Below, in pieces: positions 13,498 through 20,774 of a stretch of DNA of 23,722 nucleotides. A program made the position numbers and the translations under genes. How positions within the stretch are numbered: position 1 is the stretch's first letter; each line of letters starts with the position of its first letter. Source of the stretch: a virus; the IMG/VR virus record IMGVR_UViG_3300009155_000271, positions 1-23,722 of that record. One strand, 5' to 3'. Below the pieces are notes generated by a model. That model searched no databases. It was not told the DNA's origin and worked only from the letters and a program-made list of their open reading frames with translations.

Positions 13498-16224
13498 TTA
13501 TTCTCCAATGGTAGAACCGTTTTTGATGTTACCTATCTTGCCTTCCGCTGAGCGCATTTCAGCGATTTCGATAGCCGTTGCATTGTCTTCTTCGTTCTTA
13601 CGAAGCTCAGTCTGAGACTGGAGTTCCTGGATCTTCATCTCGTTCTGAGCACGAAGCATTTCCAGCTCAGCTTCTTCTTGCAGCCTGAGCATCATGCTCT
13701 TCTGCTCCGCATCCAACTCCATTGCCATCTTCTGCTGATTGGCCTGAAGATCCATGGCCGTCTTCTGCTGGTCCATCTGAGCGGTTTGAGCCATCTTCTG
13801 CTGATCAGACTGCGACTGTATGGACAGTTCCTGCTGGTGCTGCTGAGCACGCTGCTGCATTTCGGCAGCGCGAATCTGACCAGTCTGCTGGATTTCCATC
13901 TGCTTGGTCTGATTCTTAGCCTGTTCAGCCTGCAGCTGCATGTTGGCGATCTGAAGCGACGGATCGTTCGCGCCCGGGGGCTGCTGCATAGCCTGACTGG
14001 CCTTCACGAACGTGTCCATGAGGGTCATTACTTTGCCATACACCGCCGGAATGTTCTGGTGCATTTTCTGCGAAATCAGCGCCAGAGTCTTGTCCAACTC
14101 GTTCATAACATCCTGATCATCGGTTACCAGAGTGGTAACGTCCTGACCAGCAACGTGATTCGTAAGCTCCATAGCCGTCTTGGCGTATGAGAACACGATG
14201 TGCTGCTTTAAATGCTCAATAGCAGCGGGCATGAACGTGGGCATCAAAAGGGCGGAATGGCCCATTAGAGGGTCAGTCAGGAAATTCAGATGTACCTGGA
14301 TATGGGCGAAGTGATCCTGATCTGGAAACGCCGTAGCCGGTCGACCCAAAGCCATCGACACATTCTCAGCCACGGGATTCTGGGGCTTGGGGGTCTCTGG
14401 CAGGAGCAGGATTTCGTCAATATTCGGGACCTTCATGGTCTCCAAATTACGGCGAACAATGGCTCGCTGATCGAACAACTGCGGGAACGACTGATTCAGA
14501 GCCAAAATGGCCTGATTCTGGGCGTAGCGCTGAGTTTCGGAGAAGATGTTAGGATCCGAAACCGGCTGAACATCCATAGGGCCGTCGTAGTCGGACTTGT
14601 ACGCTAGGATTTCCCCGGCGTCGTCCATAAGCTCCATCTCGTCCAAATAGTCAGCATTCAAGCGATGCAGGATCTCGAAAGATCTTGCCTGAGCAGCGTG
14701 ATTACGAGCAAAGATAGATGAAAAGACGATAGCGCCCTGTTCTAGAAGCGCGTTGGTGGTGCCAACGGGCATCTGGGAATTAGCGTCCGAGATCTTCTCT
14801 TCTGCGGTGGAAACAACCCCTTTGGCAGAGTCCACGAGGAACCCAAGGAGCTGGAACAAAACAGGGCTGGGCGGATTAAATGGGACAGGCATCGCGTACT
14901 TGCGAATATCCGGGTCAGTTGTGGAATCCGTACCCTGAATTTCGGCCACCTGCGTGGCTTGAATCGAAGTGCTCTGACCACCAACTTTCGCTCCTTTGAG
15001 CTTCAGAAGGGTGGGGGCGTTGTTAATGTGGGCTGAATCCAAAAGCGCCCGCAGAGCGCCAGTAGCCGCCGCCGAGAGCTGGCCAATTAGATGCCAAATG
15101 CCAATGCCCTGAGCGCCACGCCAAGGAATAAAATCATAGGAGGTGATCCAGTCGAGCTTCTTGTACCTCTTGTCATCCTCCTTCCAGTTACGGTAGACGG
15201 CGAGGACTTCAGATGATATGACATCCACCACAACAATGTACGGCGCTGGTCGACCGTCTTTGCGAGCAAGCGGATCTGTCTCGAAGCGATGCGTGATGTA
15301 GATGTTGTAGACCGTACGAACTCCGTCTTGGTTGTACGGGTCAAGGTCGATACCCTCAATTTTATTGTTTGCTTTCTCCGACTTGGAAATTTCCGGCGTC
15401 TGGGTAGCCGCGAAAATATCGACGTCGCGGTAGTAGCCGGTAGCAACCTGATCCTCATAAGTTTGTTGCGTGATGTACTGTCGGTGTGTAATGCGCTCAG
15501 CTGTATAGAAATTGCTAGCCGCTGCCGGAATGATAACGTCGTCGGCGGGAACAAACTCATAATCTGGACGTGCCTCGTCTGAATTCCACCACCAGCGAGT
15601 GTACTGCGACCCCGCCATCGGCTCTTGTGTCAACATCTGCTCAAGCTCAGCCCGATAATTCGGGATCTGATATGTGAGCTGCCAATTCATATGCTGGGTC
15701 TTGCGATTGGCCCTAGCGATCTTATGAAAATTCGGCGTGCCGATAATCTTGCTGCGGACGGGGCCATTCGGTGGGAACAGCTCGCGCATCATCCGCGCTG
15801 AAAAGTCGACGCAGGACTCGGCAATTAGTGGATGGGTAACCTTGTTAGCGCCCGCGAACTCCGCACCACCGGGGGCCGGTTCGCCCAGCCCAGAACGCTT
15901 GATAGCGTCAGCGTACTGTTGGTCGCGTTCTTTGCGGGCATCCAAATCGCGATCGATGAAATCCAAAATGCCGGTAGCGAATTCTTTCAGCTCGTACTCT
16001 TCGATCACGTCTTCCGCGAGATTCTCGGTAAAATCCCCGGCATACTTCTTGGTCTCTTTGATATTGGACTCAATAATTGCCGACCCGTCGTCGTTTTCTA
16101 CGATATGGAATTCGGCATCATCCGGCTCATCGCCATCCATCAAGGGCAGGTCCGGGTTGCCCTCAGCGAACTCGTCATTTTCTCGGCGGTTTCGCAGAGG
16201 ATCCTGGGGGAACTGTACGGCCAT
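13498..16224 (-). CDS. Portal protein, P22-like (about 908 aa)
   Basis: The largest gene encodes the dodecameric portal through which DNA is pumped. The N-terminus is acidic. Then come APGGAEFAGANKVTHPLIAE and 'CVDFSARMMRELFPPNGPVR', typical of P22-type portals, followed by a wing region (DVIIPAAASNFYTAERITHR) and clip/stem segments (LKLKGAKVGGQ; NAQMPVGTT-like DANSQMPVGTTNALLEQGA). The last 150 residues are a Gln/Met/Ala-rich long helix with QQTGQIRAAEMQQRAQQHQQ, as expected for the barrel of large podovirus portals. I prefer ATG 16224, with GAGG 8 nt upstream, over an in-frame GTG at 16242. P22's portal is about 725 aa, so this one is long. It stands downstream of terminase and four miniproteins. 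Confidence 0.88.
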   Translation of the reverse strand: MAVQFPQDPLRNRRENDEFAEGNPDLPLMDGDEPDDAEFHIVENDDGSAIIESNIKETKKYAGDFTENLAEDVIEEYELKEFATGILDFIDRDLDARKERDQQYADAIKRSGLGEPAPGGAEFAGANKVTHPLIAESCVDFSARMMRELFPPNGPVRSKIIGTPNFHKIARANRKTQHMNWQLTYQIPNYRAELEQMLTQEPMAGSQYTRWWWNSDEARPDYEFVPADDVIIPAAASNFYTAERITHRQYITQQTYEDQVATGYYRDVDIFAATQTPEISKSEKANNKIEGIDLDPYNQDGVRTVYNIYITHRFETDPLARKDGRPAPYIVVVDVISSEVLAVYRNWKEDDKRYKKLDWITSYDFIPWRGAQGIGIWHLIGQLSAAATGALRALLDSAHINNAPTLLKLKGAKVGGQSTSIQATQVAEIQGTDSTTDPDIRKYAMPVPFNPPSPVLFQLLGFLVDSAKGVVSTAEEKISDANSQMPVGTTNALLEQGAIVFSSIFARNHAAQARSFEILHRLNADYLDEMELMDDAGEILAYKSDYDGPMDVQPVSDPNIFSETQRYAQNQAILALNQSFPQLFDQRAIVRRNLETMKVPNIDEILLLPETPKPQNPVAENVSMALGRPATAFPDQDHFAHIQVHLNFLTDPLMGHSALLMPTFMPAAIEHLKQHIVFSYAKTAMELTNHVAGQDVTTLVTDDQDVMNELDKTLALISQKMHQNIPAVYGKVMTLMDTFVKASQAMQQPPGANDPSLQIANMQLQAEQAKNQTKQMEIQQTGQIRAAEMQQRAQQHQQELSIQSQSDQQKMAQTAQMDQQKTAMDLQANQQKMAMELDAEQKSMMLRLQEEAELEMLRAQNEMKIQELQSQTELRKNEEDNATAIEIAEMRSAEGKIGNIKNGSTIGE

Positions 16225-16251
16225 AATGGGGTCCTCGTGCACGAGTAAGAC

Positions 16252-16286
16252 ATAGCGGATCCTACGAAGAGGCTCCTGTCAAGTAT
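16252..16286 (-). promoter_or_regulatory. Candidate promoter upstream of portal
   Basis: A perfect -35-like TTGACA lies at 16282-16277 in the largest intergenic gap of the structural unit. The 11-mer ATACTTGACAG, then 19 bases, then GCTAT, is found again with the same spacing at 20051-20017. No standard -10 sits 17 bases away, so sigma70 use is uncertain. It could also be a repressor or activator site. Confidence 0.35.
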
Positions 16287-16293
16287 TGAAAAA

Positions 16294-16485
16294 TCAGGGG
16301 CCGTTAGCCAAAACGTCCAGCTCTTCTGTGACCATCTTCGCGAGGTGCAGAGATATTTCACTATCGATCGGGATAACTACGAGAGCGCGCACGGAATCAT
16401 CAGCGCTCTCTTTGTAATTACGGAATACGTTTTCGAGTGCCTGTTGGATCTGGAGTTCCAACCAGGAATTGTTTGCGTAGGTCAT
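16294..16485 (-). CDS. Small hypothetical protein (63 aa)
   Basis: Starting at ATG 16485, which overlaps the stop of the upstream gene as ATGA, the frame encodes MTYANNSWLELQIQQALENV, then VRALVVIPIDSEISLHLAKM and an acidic end. It is a mixed alpha/beta soluble protein without cysteines. The frame extends three codons upstream to another ATG, but the ATGA junction is the local style. No family recognised. It precedes the 69-bp gap that carries the portal promoter candidate. Confidence 0.5.
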   Translation of the reverse strand: MTYANNSWLELQIQQALENVFRNYKESADDSVRALVVIPIDSEISLHLAKMVTEELDVLANGP

Positions 16486-16676
16486 TCTTTCCATCCCATG
16501 TTTCGAAAGTACACAATTCGGGCTTCTTCAGTTTCAGCCAGATGCTTGTCGCACATCGGAATGAAATACGGAGTGTTTTTGCCGGGAATCGGGGGATTCG
16601 TAGTCTGGTAGGGCATAATGCCACCCGCAAACCCGAAATCGACGCGGCACACGCGGCACTTCGTCTCATATGGCAT
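16482..16676 (-). CDS. Small putative zinc-binding protein (64 aa)
   Basis: ATG 16676 overlaps the upstream stop as TGATG. The protein reads MPYETKCRVCRVDFGFAGG at the start, with CRVC at residues 7-10, and has CDKH at about 42-45. A CxxC...CxxH set could hold one zinc ion. The middle is Pro/Tyr-rich (MPYQTTNPPIPGKNTPYFIP) and the end is helical. It is a second zinc-finger-like miniprotein in the structural unit, unrelated in sequence to 6005-6223. Its role is unknown. Confidence 0.55.
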   Translation of the reverse strand: MPYETKCRVCRVDFGFAGGIMPYQTTNPPIPGKNTPYFIPMCDKHLAETEEARIVYFRNMGWKE

Positions 16677-16930
16677 CAGCACTTCCACGCCCGGAGGCTC
16701 TTGTTAATGCGGGAATTCGGGTCTTTGGCGGTCTTCTCGGAGGTCAGCTTCTTCTTCATGCCCGTCATTCGCGCACAAAAGCTGTCTTTCCGGGGTCCGC
16801 CTTCCGGCTGGGGCGCTTTCAGCCCCGGCTTGCCCGGGTTAGCGGCCTTGTACGAGGCCCGACCCTTGGCGTTCAGTCCGCCGCTGGGGTTTTTGCCTTC
16901 CTTCCGGGTCCACGCTGGAGTCTTGACCAT
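16676..16930 (-). CDS. Conserved basic phage protein, DUF6321-like (84 aa)
   Basis: The sequence opens MVKTPAWTRKEGKNPSGGLN and continues 'AKGRASYKAANPGKPGLKAP', 'GGPRKDSFCARMTGMKKKLT' and 'DPNSRINKSLRAWKC'. I recognise this as a very conserved small basic phage family (DUF6321, from memory), usually found near terminase and portal genes. It is Lys/Gly-rich and probably binds nucleic acid or assists packaging, but no activity is established to my knowledge. It overlaps both neighbours by one base (TAATG upstream, TGATG downstream), so it is translated as part of a chain. Confidence 0.68.
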   Translation of the reverse strand: MVKTPAWTRKEGKNPSGGLNAKGRASYKAANPGKPGLKAPQPEGGPRKDSFCARMTGMKKKLTSEKTAKDPNSRINKSLRAWKC

Positions 16931-17139
16931 TACTTGCCCTTTCCGAGAATCTTGTTAGCCTTGGCGTCGATCTTGGCCTTGGATGCGGGGCTGAGCTTGC
17001 CCGCCTTAACCATCGCTGAGGCTCGGGCCTTGGCATTCCCGGCGTGTGACTTGTCGGGCATGGGGTACTTGCGCTCCCCGGGCAGCCCAAAAGTGGAGTC
17101 CTTGAGCTTGTTCCGGGATTTGGAGCTAAGATTTGCCAT
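16930..17139 (-). CDS. Conserved small phage protein, DUF6582-like (69 aa)
   Basis: From ATG 17139 the protein reads MANLSSKSRNKLKDSTFGLP followed by 'GERKYPMPDKSHAGNAKARA' and a Lys/Ala-rich helix ending ILGKGK. The phrase 'FGLPGERKYP.PD.SHA.NA..R' is shared by many phage proteins of unknown function (DUF6582-like, from memory). A longer frame upstream to 17214 overlaps the terminase end and lacks support. It lies 17 bp after the large terminase gene and overlaps the next gene as TAATG. Confidence 0.62.
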   Translation of the reverse strand: MANLSSKSRNKLKDSTFGLPGERKYPMPDKSHAGNAKARASAMVKAGKLSPASKAKIDAKANKILGKGK

Positions 17140-17156
17140 TTTGAGATCCTTCCGGC

Positions 17157-18548
17157 TCACGCCGCATACGGGTTGGCCAAGTCGTTCACGTCGTCGTCCA
17201 CGTAGTCCTCCCATTCGGGGCGGATCGTCTCGACTCTGACGAATTCGTTGTTCGAGAGGTGCTTCATCGCTTGCGTAGCCACGTCCACATAGTCGTCATT
17301 TTGTGCATAAGGAAAGGTACAAAGCTGCGTAATAAATGGCTCCACCCAGTCTCTTGGGGATCCGCGCCGGACCATGGACTCCGGAACATAAAAAGCCCCA
17401 TTCGCAAACAGATGTGACACCGCATGCGCACGCTGAACCTTATCGGCGCGTCCGGGATTGTATGAACGAATCGGGAGACCGGCGATCCGCAATTCTTGCA
17501 TGAGGCTGAGACCTGAGCCTTTGGCCTCGATGAGCACAGCATCTGGTCGTCTGGGTGGTGTTCCATACTCTGAATTATACTCTTCTATGGCCTTCTTCCG
17601 CAATTCTGGGAATTCAAGCTTCTCCGACCAGCAATCGAGGAGCATTACGCCCCATTTCCCATACTGGTTCGGTATTTGGAATGCCCCAAATGTGGCATAC
17701 GCGGTGGGGTCCGAATGGGTCCGCTGCGTGAAGGCGGTATCCCAGGATTGCACGATATATTCCAAGCGGGGCAGGGCCTTTTTCGCGGGCCATAGCTTGA
17801 ACCATTTGCGCTTGAAGATACCGGCGTTCTCCATATCCAGGAGTTCGCCGTAGATCTCTTGCCGCCCCAGCTCGGTCCCTTCGTACTGCGTGATCTCTTT
17901 GAAGAAGCTCGGAGCGAGGTGCTTCTTATTCTCATGGGTCGAACCGGTCGTGATAATAATCCCCGACTCCTCCGGACCCTTTGTCTTCCACTTGTTCACG
18001 ATGGTCGAGATAATCGGAACCGGCTTGGGGGTGGTCGTCAGTATCTTCTGGGGGCCTTTCCCGGAGGGCGACACCAATCGCAGCCCAAAATTCAGCATGT
18101 CCATAGTGTCCGGGTGTTCCCACGCGGCCACCTCGTCGCACCATGCGCGATGGAACTGCGGGCCGCGCAGACGTTCCGGCTCCGTCGCCACAAATCCGAA
18201 ATACATCGTGCCGTTCACGAGGGTCAGCTCGGCGGTTGACCGGTTGTACTTCTGGATCATCTTCCCCGGGAGTCGACTGATGATACCCGAATCACCCTCG
18301 AAGCACACCTTTTGTACGTCCGCGAAGGTCGGCGCTACCACGGCTATACGGGTCTCCGGCTCGTTAACCCCGTACCAGACCACATCTTCCGCGCCCAAAC
18401 GGGTCTTGCCAAACCCGCGACCCGCCATTACGAGCCACGTGTTCCACCACTCCCCGGGCGGGGTCAGCTGCTTGGCCCGCGCCTCTTCGAGCCACGCCAT
18501 CCGTCGGCGTCCCATTTCCAGTCGGAGGTCTACGGCGATCTGTCCCAT
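17157..18548 (-). CDS. terL: Terminase large subunit (463 aa)
   Basis: This is the DNA-packaging motor and headful or site nuclease. Walker A is GRGFGKT at residues 43-49, with W38 upstream as in the COG5323/GTA-like group (GEWWNTWLVMAGRGFGKT). Walker B with the catalytic Glu is HRAWCDE (133-139). The coupling motif is TTTPKP (171-176). The RNase H-like nuclease part has SWDTAF with D270, IEAKGSG with E341, and NDDYVD near 417-422 for the third acidic residue, so all three catalytic positions look present. Length is usual. The start overlaps the small-subunit stop as TGATG. The enzyme docks on the portal encoded downstream. Confidence 0.92.
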   Translation of the reverse strand: MGQIAVDLRLEMGRRRMAWLEEARAKQLTPPGEWWNTWLVMAGRGFGKTRLGAEDVVWYGVNEPETRIAVVAPTFADVQKVCFEGDSGIISRLPGKMIQKYNRSTAELTLVNGTMYFGFVATEPERLRGPQFHRAWCDEVAAWEHPDTMDMLNFGLRLVSPSGKGPQKILTTTPKPVPIISTIVNKWKTKGPEESGIIITTGSTHENKKHLAPSFFKEITQYEGTELGRQEIYGELLDMENAGIFKRKWFKLWPAKKALPRLEYIVQSWDTAFTQRTHSDPTAYATFGAFQIPNQYGKWGVMLLDCWSEKLEFPELRKKAIEEYNSEYGTPPRRPDAVLIEAKGSGLSLMQELRIAGLPIRSYNPGRADKVQRAHAVSHLFANGAFYVPESMVRRGSPRDWVEPFITQLCTFPYAQNDDYVDVATQAMKHLSNNEFVRVETIRPEWEDYVDDDVNDLANPYAA

Positions 18549-19216
18549 CAGTTCTTCGCTTTTTCTGCGGCCATCTCGTTCAGCTTCGCGAACAGCTCGT
18601 TCACCTGATCGTTGGCCGTCCGGTCGCCTTCATCCTCGTCACGCGGGTTCTGGTCGTTCCTCAGCCCGTAGGCTGTCCGCTCCAGTTGCACCAGCCGCGC
18701 TAGCGACTTCGTGACCTTATCCAGGAAGTCGGCTGGGCCGTCCTTCCCCATCAGGTGGAGATTCGGGTATACTTTGTTGCCCGTCTCATCTATCGGCCAG
18801 AGGTCCGGACTGACCAGCTCTTGCAGCGTGTCCACGTACGCTGTCGTCACGTTCCGCAGTCGCTTGATGTCTTGCCGGTGCTCGGTTACCACCGTTACCG
18901 CTGTAAGCAGGGTGGCTTTCTTGATGTCGTCGGGCGAAAACAGACTATGCTCGATATCCCGTGGATAGGTCGCACCCTCATGGATCGCGGGGGGCGGGAC
19001 ATATATCTCCGACTTGGAATCCGCCATCGCGTGTGCATCATCTTCTAGATCATCCATATCTAGGGGACGAACCCAGTTGCACTTTCGGGCGTGATTCATA
19101 AGCGCCGTGCGCTTCACGTCGTAATGTTTGCAAATATGCTCGATGCTCACCAGCCCCTGCCGGTACATAAGCTCAATTGCATCCCAATCGCGGGTAGGCG
19201 GTTTTGTAAAGGTCAT
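18548..19216 (-). CDS. terS: Terminase small subunit-like DNA-binding protein (222 aa)
   Basis: The first 45 residues (TRDWDAIELMYRQGLVSIEH, then ICKHYDVKRTALMNHARKCN) form a helix-turn-helix of the type found at the N-terminus of small terminase subunits, with 'NW' ending the recognition region. The centre is helical (KKATLLTAVTVVTEHRQDIK) and the C-terminus acidic, with coiled-coil character that would oligomerise. It directly precedes and overlaps the large subunit. GGAG lies 6 nt before ATG 19216; the in-frame extension to 19306 runs through the terminator region and is rejected. It would recognise the packaging site on phage DNA. Confidence 0.82.
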   Translation of the reverse strand: MTFTKPPTRDWDAIELMYRQGLVSIEHICKHYDVKRTALMNHARKCNWVRPLDMDDLEDDAHAMADSKSEIYVPPPAIHEGATYPRDIEHSLFSPDDIKKATLLTAVTVVTEHRQDIKRLRNVTTAYVDTLQELVSPDLWPIDETGNKVYPNLHLMGKDGPADFLDKVTKSLARLVQLERTAYGLRNDQNPRDEDEGDRTANDQVNELFAKLNEMAAEKAKN

Positions 19217-19241
19217 CACTATCTCCAAGTGATCGACCCAA

Positions 19242-19250
19242 AGAATAACA
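19242..19250 (-). promoter_or_regulatory. Candidate extended -10 promoter for the terminase unit
   Basis: TGTTATTCT on the minus strand gives TATTCT at 19247-19242 with an extended -10 TG. It sits between the terminator and the terS ribosome site, where a new promoter is needed. The -35 region is only a T run, so an activator or phage factor may be required. Confidence 0.3.
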
Positions 19251-19263
19251 CACCGGAGAACAG

Positions 19264-19304
19264 AAAAAAAGAGGGGGAGACAGGAGAGGACCCATCTCCC
19301 CCTC
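19264..19304 (-). terminator. Intrinsic terminator (leftward)
   Basis: A perfect 10-bp stem, GAGGGGGAGA (19295-19304 read leftward) with TCTCCCCCTC (19280-19271), a 14-nt loop, and then seven Ts (19270-19264) on the minus strand. This is a classical rho-independent terminator. It ends the short 19947-19424 transcript before the terminase unit. Confidence 0.85.
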
Positions 19305-19423
19305 AAGAAGCTCGGTTAACCTATACAGATGCGATATGCCAGTTTCGGTCAACACATACTCTGGCACAAGGGGGGAAAACCAGAGGAGCTAGGCACGTAT
19401 CATATCACGGGCGGAGGGACCCG

Positions 19424-19648
19424 TCAAGGCGTCTTTCCGGGTTTGCTGATGGTAATACCACCCAATAACCCAACAAAAGCCCCGACAATCATATTGAACG
19501 CCGGTCCAATGAGCTTGAAGATCTCGTAGTTGTTGACGCGCTCGTCAAACAGCGCCACGAGCATCACGAATACAACGCCAGCAACAACAACGGCTAGCGT
19601 TATAACCACCAAAACCAAGATGAACGTGATCACCTTCTGGCTGTTCAT
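19424..19648 (-). CDS. Small two-TM membrane protein (74 aa)
   Basis: After a short polar start comes a long hydrophobic stretch (VITFILVLVVITLAVVVAGV, continuing to LVALF; residues about 6-33). A polar turn with FDERVNNYEIFK follows, then a second segment, IVGAFVGLLGGITI, and a basic end KPGKTP. A two-TM hairpin with basic C-terminus resembles small holins or superinfection-related membrane proteins, but a holin already exists at 1607-2008. ATG 19648 overlaps the upstream stop as ATGA. It lies before the intrinsic terminator and so belongs to a two-gene transcript. Function unknown. Confidence 0.6.
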   Translation of the reverse strand: MNSQKVITFILVLVVITLAVVVAGVVFVMLVALFDERVNNYEIFKLIGPAFNMIVGAFVGLLGGITISKPGKTP

Positions 19649-19947
19649 TTCGCGGGCTTCTTACGGGGGGCCGGAGTGGGGGTAGGGGTGGGGGTGGGGG
19701 CTACTTCATCCGGGATCTGGGGGACCCAAGAAGCGTGGAAGCCTTCCTCGTGCGTGAATAGGACTTCACTACCATCTATATAGGATATACGTACCTTGGG
19801 GGACCCATTAGGTACTTCGTGACAAAAGAGGCTGGCGTTATGCTCCAGCAACTCCGTGATCAACAGATTGAGATTCAACCCATGATTCTTGGAGTCATAA
19901 GCCTTGGCGCGGGTGTCCAGAAACTCGTAGACAGAGGCAGTGTACAT
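19645..19947 (-). CDS. Hypothetical protein with TP-repeat tail (100 aa)
   Basis: From ATG 19947 (GGAG 8 nt upstream) the protein reads MYTASVYEFLDTRAKAYDSK, then LNLNLLITELLEHNASLFCH, VRISYIDGSEVLFTHEEGFH and a C-terminal PTPTPTPTPAPRKKPAK. The body is a small alpha/beta fold; the tail is a Thr-Pro repeat with a basic end, encoded by a C-rich strand whose complement can form a G-quadruplex. A further ATG at 19980 in frame has no ribosome site. Three GGGGGACCCA decamers fall in or just before this gene, in three different codon phases. It is the first leftward gene from the control region, so possibly early. No family recognised. Confidence 0.55.
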   Translation of the reverse strand: MYTASVYEFLDTRAKAYDSKNHGLNLNLLITELLEHNASLFCHEVPNGSPKVRISYIDGSEVLFTHEEGFHASWVPQIPDEVAPTPTPTPTPAPRKKPAK

Positions 19948-20013
19948 GGGGTATACTCCGGGGATAGGGGGACCCAACATTTGTAAGGGCCGTTTGAAAT
20001 ACTACTCTATTAC

Positions 20014-20051
20014 ACTATAGCATGCCCCAGCCGGGACCCGCTGTCAAGTAT
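20014..20051 (-). promoter_or_regulatory. Candidate leftward promoter of the control region
   Basis: TGCTATAGT gives an extended -10 TGn plus TATAGT at 20019-20014, reading leftward towards the 100-aa gene. A perfect TTGACA lies upstream at 20047-20042, but 22 bp away, longer than usual. The extended -10 may work without it. The ATACTTGACAG-19-GCTAT arrangement recurs before the portal gene. Confidence 0.5.
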
Positions 20052-20088
20052 TTTTTGCGGGGCGACCCCCTGTAACACCAATGGTACC

Positions 20089-20116
20089 TGCGTCGGACGC
20101 ATGGTAGGGTTGCGTC
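20089..20116 (+). promoter_or_regulatory. Operator-like TGCGTC repeats
   Basis: TGCGTC and its inverse GACGCA flank one base at 20089-20101, forming a 13-bp palindrome. A third TGCGTC follows at 20111-20116, 22 bp (about two helical turns) after the first. They lie between the two divergent promoters and end 8 bp before the rightward -35, a natural place for a regulator. Confidence 0.4.
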
Positions 20117-20124
20117 GATGGGGG

Positions 20125-20153
20125 TTGTGCCGTTTGTCGGGGCGTGGTACAAT
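20125..20153 (+). promoter_or_regulatory. Early promoter 1 (TTGTGC, 17 bp, TACAAT)
   Basis: -35 TTGTGC (20125-20130), a 17-bp spacer and -10 TACAAT (20148-20153) preceded by GCGTGG. It shares layout and the TGG-TACA core with two other promoters at 21159 and 22224. It drives the 155-aa gene; the predicted leader is about 55 nt and structured. Confidence 0.7.
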
Positions 20154-20158
20154 ACTCG

Positions 20159-20199
20159 GGTGGTGGTGGCGAGGCAATCCCGCTCTCGCCCCACCCACC
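20159..20199 (+). promoter_or_regulatory. Leader hairpin downstream of promoter 1
   Basis: GGCGAG (20168-20173) pairs with CTCGCC (20185-20190) over an 11-nt loop. The stem can be extended outward with GGTGG-type repeats against CCACC repeats and small bulges. It occupies most of the leader and ends just before the AGGAG ribosome site at about 20204-20208, so it could affect initiation or mRNA stability. Confidence 0.45.
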
Positions 20200-20215
20200 G
20201 GCACAGGAGCCACCC

Positions 20216-20683
20216 ATGCAGACCAAGATCTCCCGCGCGCAGCGCGCCAGCACCACCACCGCAGGCCTCGTGGCCACGATCGCGGATGGCCAGTACACCC
20301 TGACAGACGCCTATGGCCGCATCGCAGCCACTGGGGTCGAATTCGACGCCACGCTGGCCACGGCCATCGAATGGCTCGCCGCGAACCCCCACGACGTCCG
20401 CCGTCGGTCGATCGTACCGAATGCCTACAAGGCCAAGTACGCTCTCACCAAGGACACCTGCGGCGACAGCCTCGCGTTCGCGATCAAGGATCTCGTGAAT
20501 CCCACAGGTAAGCGGGTCGAGATCGAGACTCTGGAGGCTCTGATGGCCGCCAACGGAATCGACACCGATCGCTGGGCGCACCTGAATAACGGGCAGCGCG
20601 TCATGAATACCAGCAACGTCCTCCGCGCGAAGGTCAAGCGCGGCGAGCGGGTGGTGGTCGGCGACGACTCCTACGGGTCGTAA
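20216..20683 (+). CDS. Hypothetical early protein (155 aa)
   Basis: ATG 20216 has AGGAG 7 nt upstream; the open frame before it lies in the leader and is not used. The protein starts MQTKISRAQRASTTTAGLVA, has a beta-like DGQYTLTDAYGRIAATGVEF, then helices (TLATAIEWLAANPHDVRRRS). It ends 'WAHLNNGQRVMNTSNVLRAK' and VKRGERVVVGDDSYGS, a phrase I have the impression recurs in small proteins of phages and plasmids, without known role. It is soluble, with no TM segment or catalytic motif. It is the first gene behind promoter 1 and is followed by a three-hairpin element. Possibly a host-takeover or regulatory protein, by position only. Confidence 0.62.
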   Translation: MQTKISRAQRASTTTAGLVATIADGQYTLTDAYGRIAATGVEFDATLATAIEWLAANPHDVRRRSIVPNAYKAKYALTKDTCGDSLAFAIKDLVNPTGKRVEIETLEALMAANGIDTDRWAHLNNGQRVMNTSNVLRAKVKRGERVVVGDDSYGS

Positions 20684-20691
20684 TCCGGGCA

Positions 20692-20759
20692 GGGGGGCGG
20701 GAATCCGCCCCCCACTCCCAATTCCCTTACGGGGGAATTCGGAGTGGGAATCCTCCCAC
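20692..20759 (+). promoter_or_regulatory. Three-hairpin intergenic RNA element, copy 1
   Basis: Hairpin 1 is GGGGGGCGG (20692-20700) with CCGCCCCCC (20705-20713) and a GAAT loop. Hairpin 2 pairs CACTCC (20713-20718) and AATTCCC with GGGAATT and GGAGTG (20733-20746), with one C-C mismatch. Hairpin 3 is GTGGGA (20744-20749) with TCCCAC (20754-20759) and an ATCC loop. Hairpins 2 and 3 share bases and exclude each other. The element ends 5 nt before AGGAG, the ribosome site of the next gene. Hairpin 1 could terminate transcription. A second copy is at 21614-21679. Confidence 0.65.
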
Positions 20760-20774
20760 GAATAGGAGAATAAG

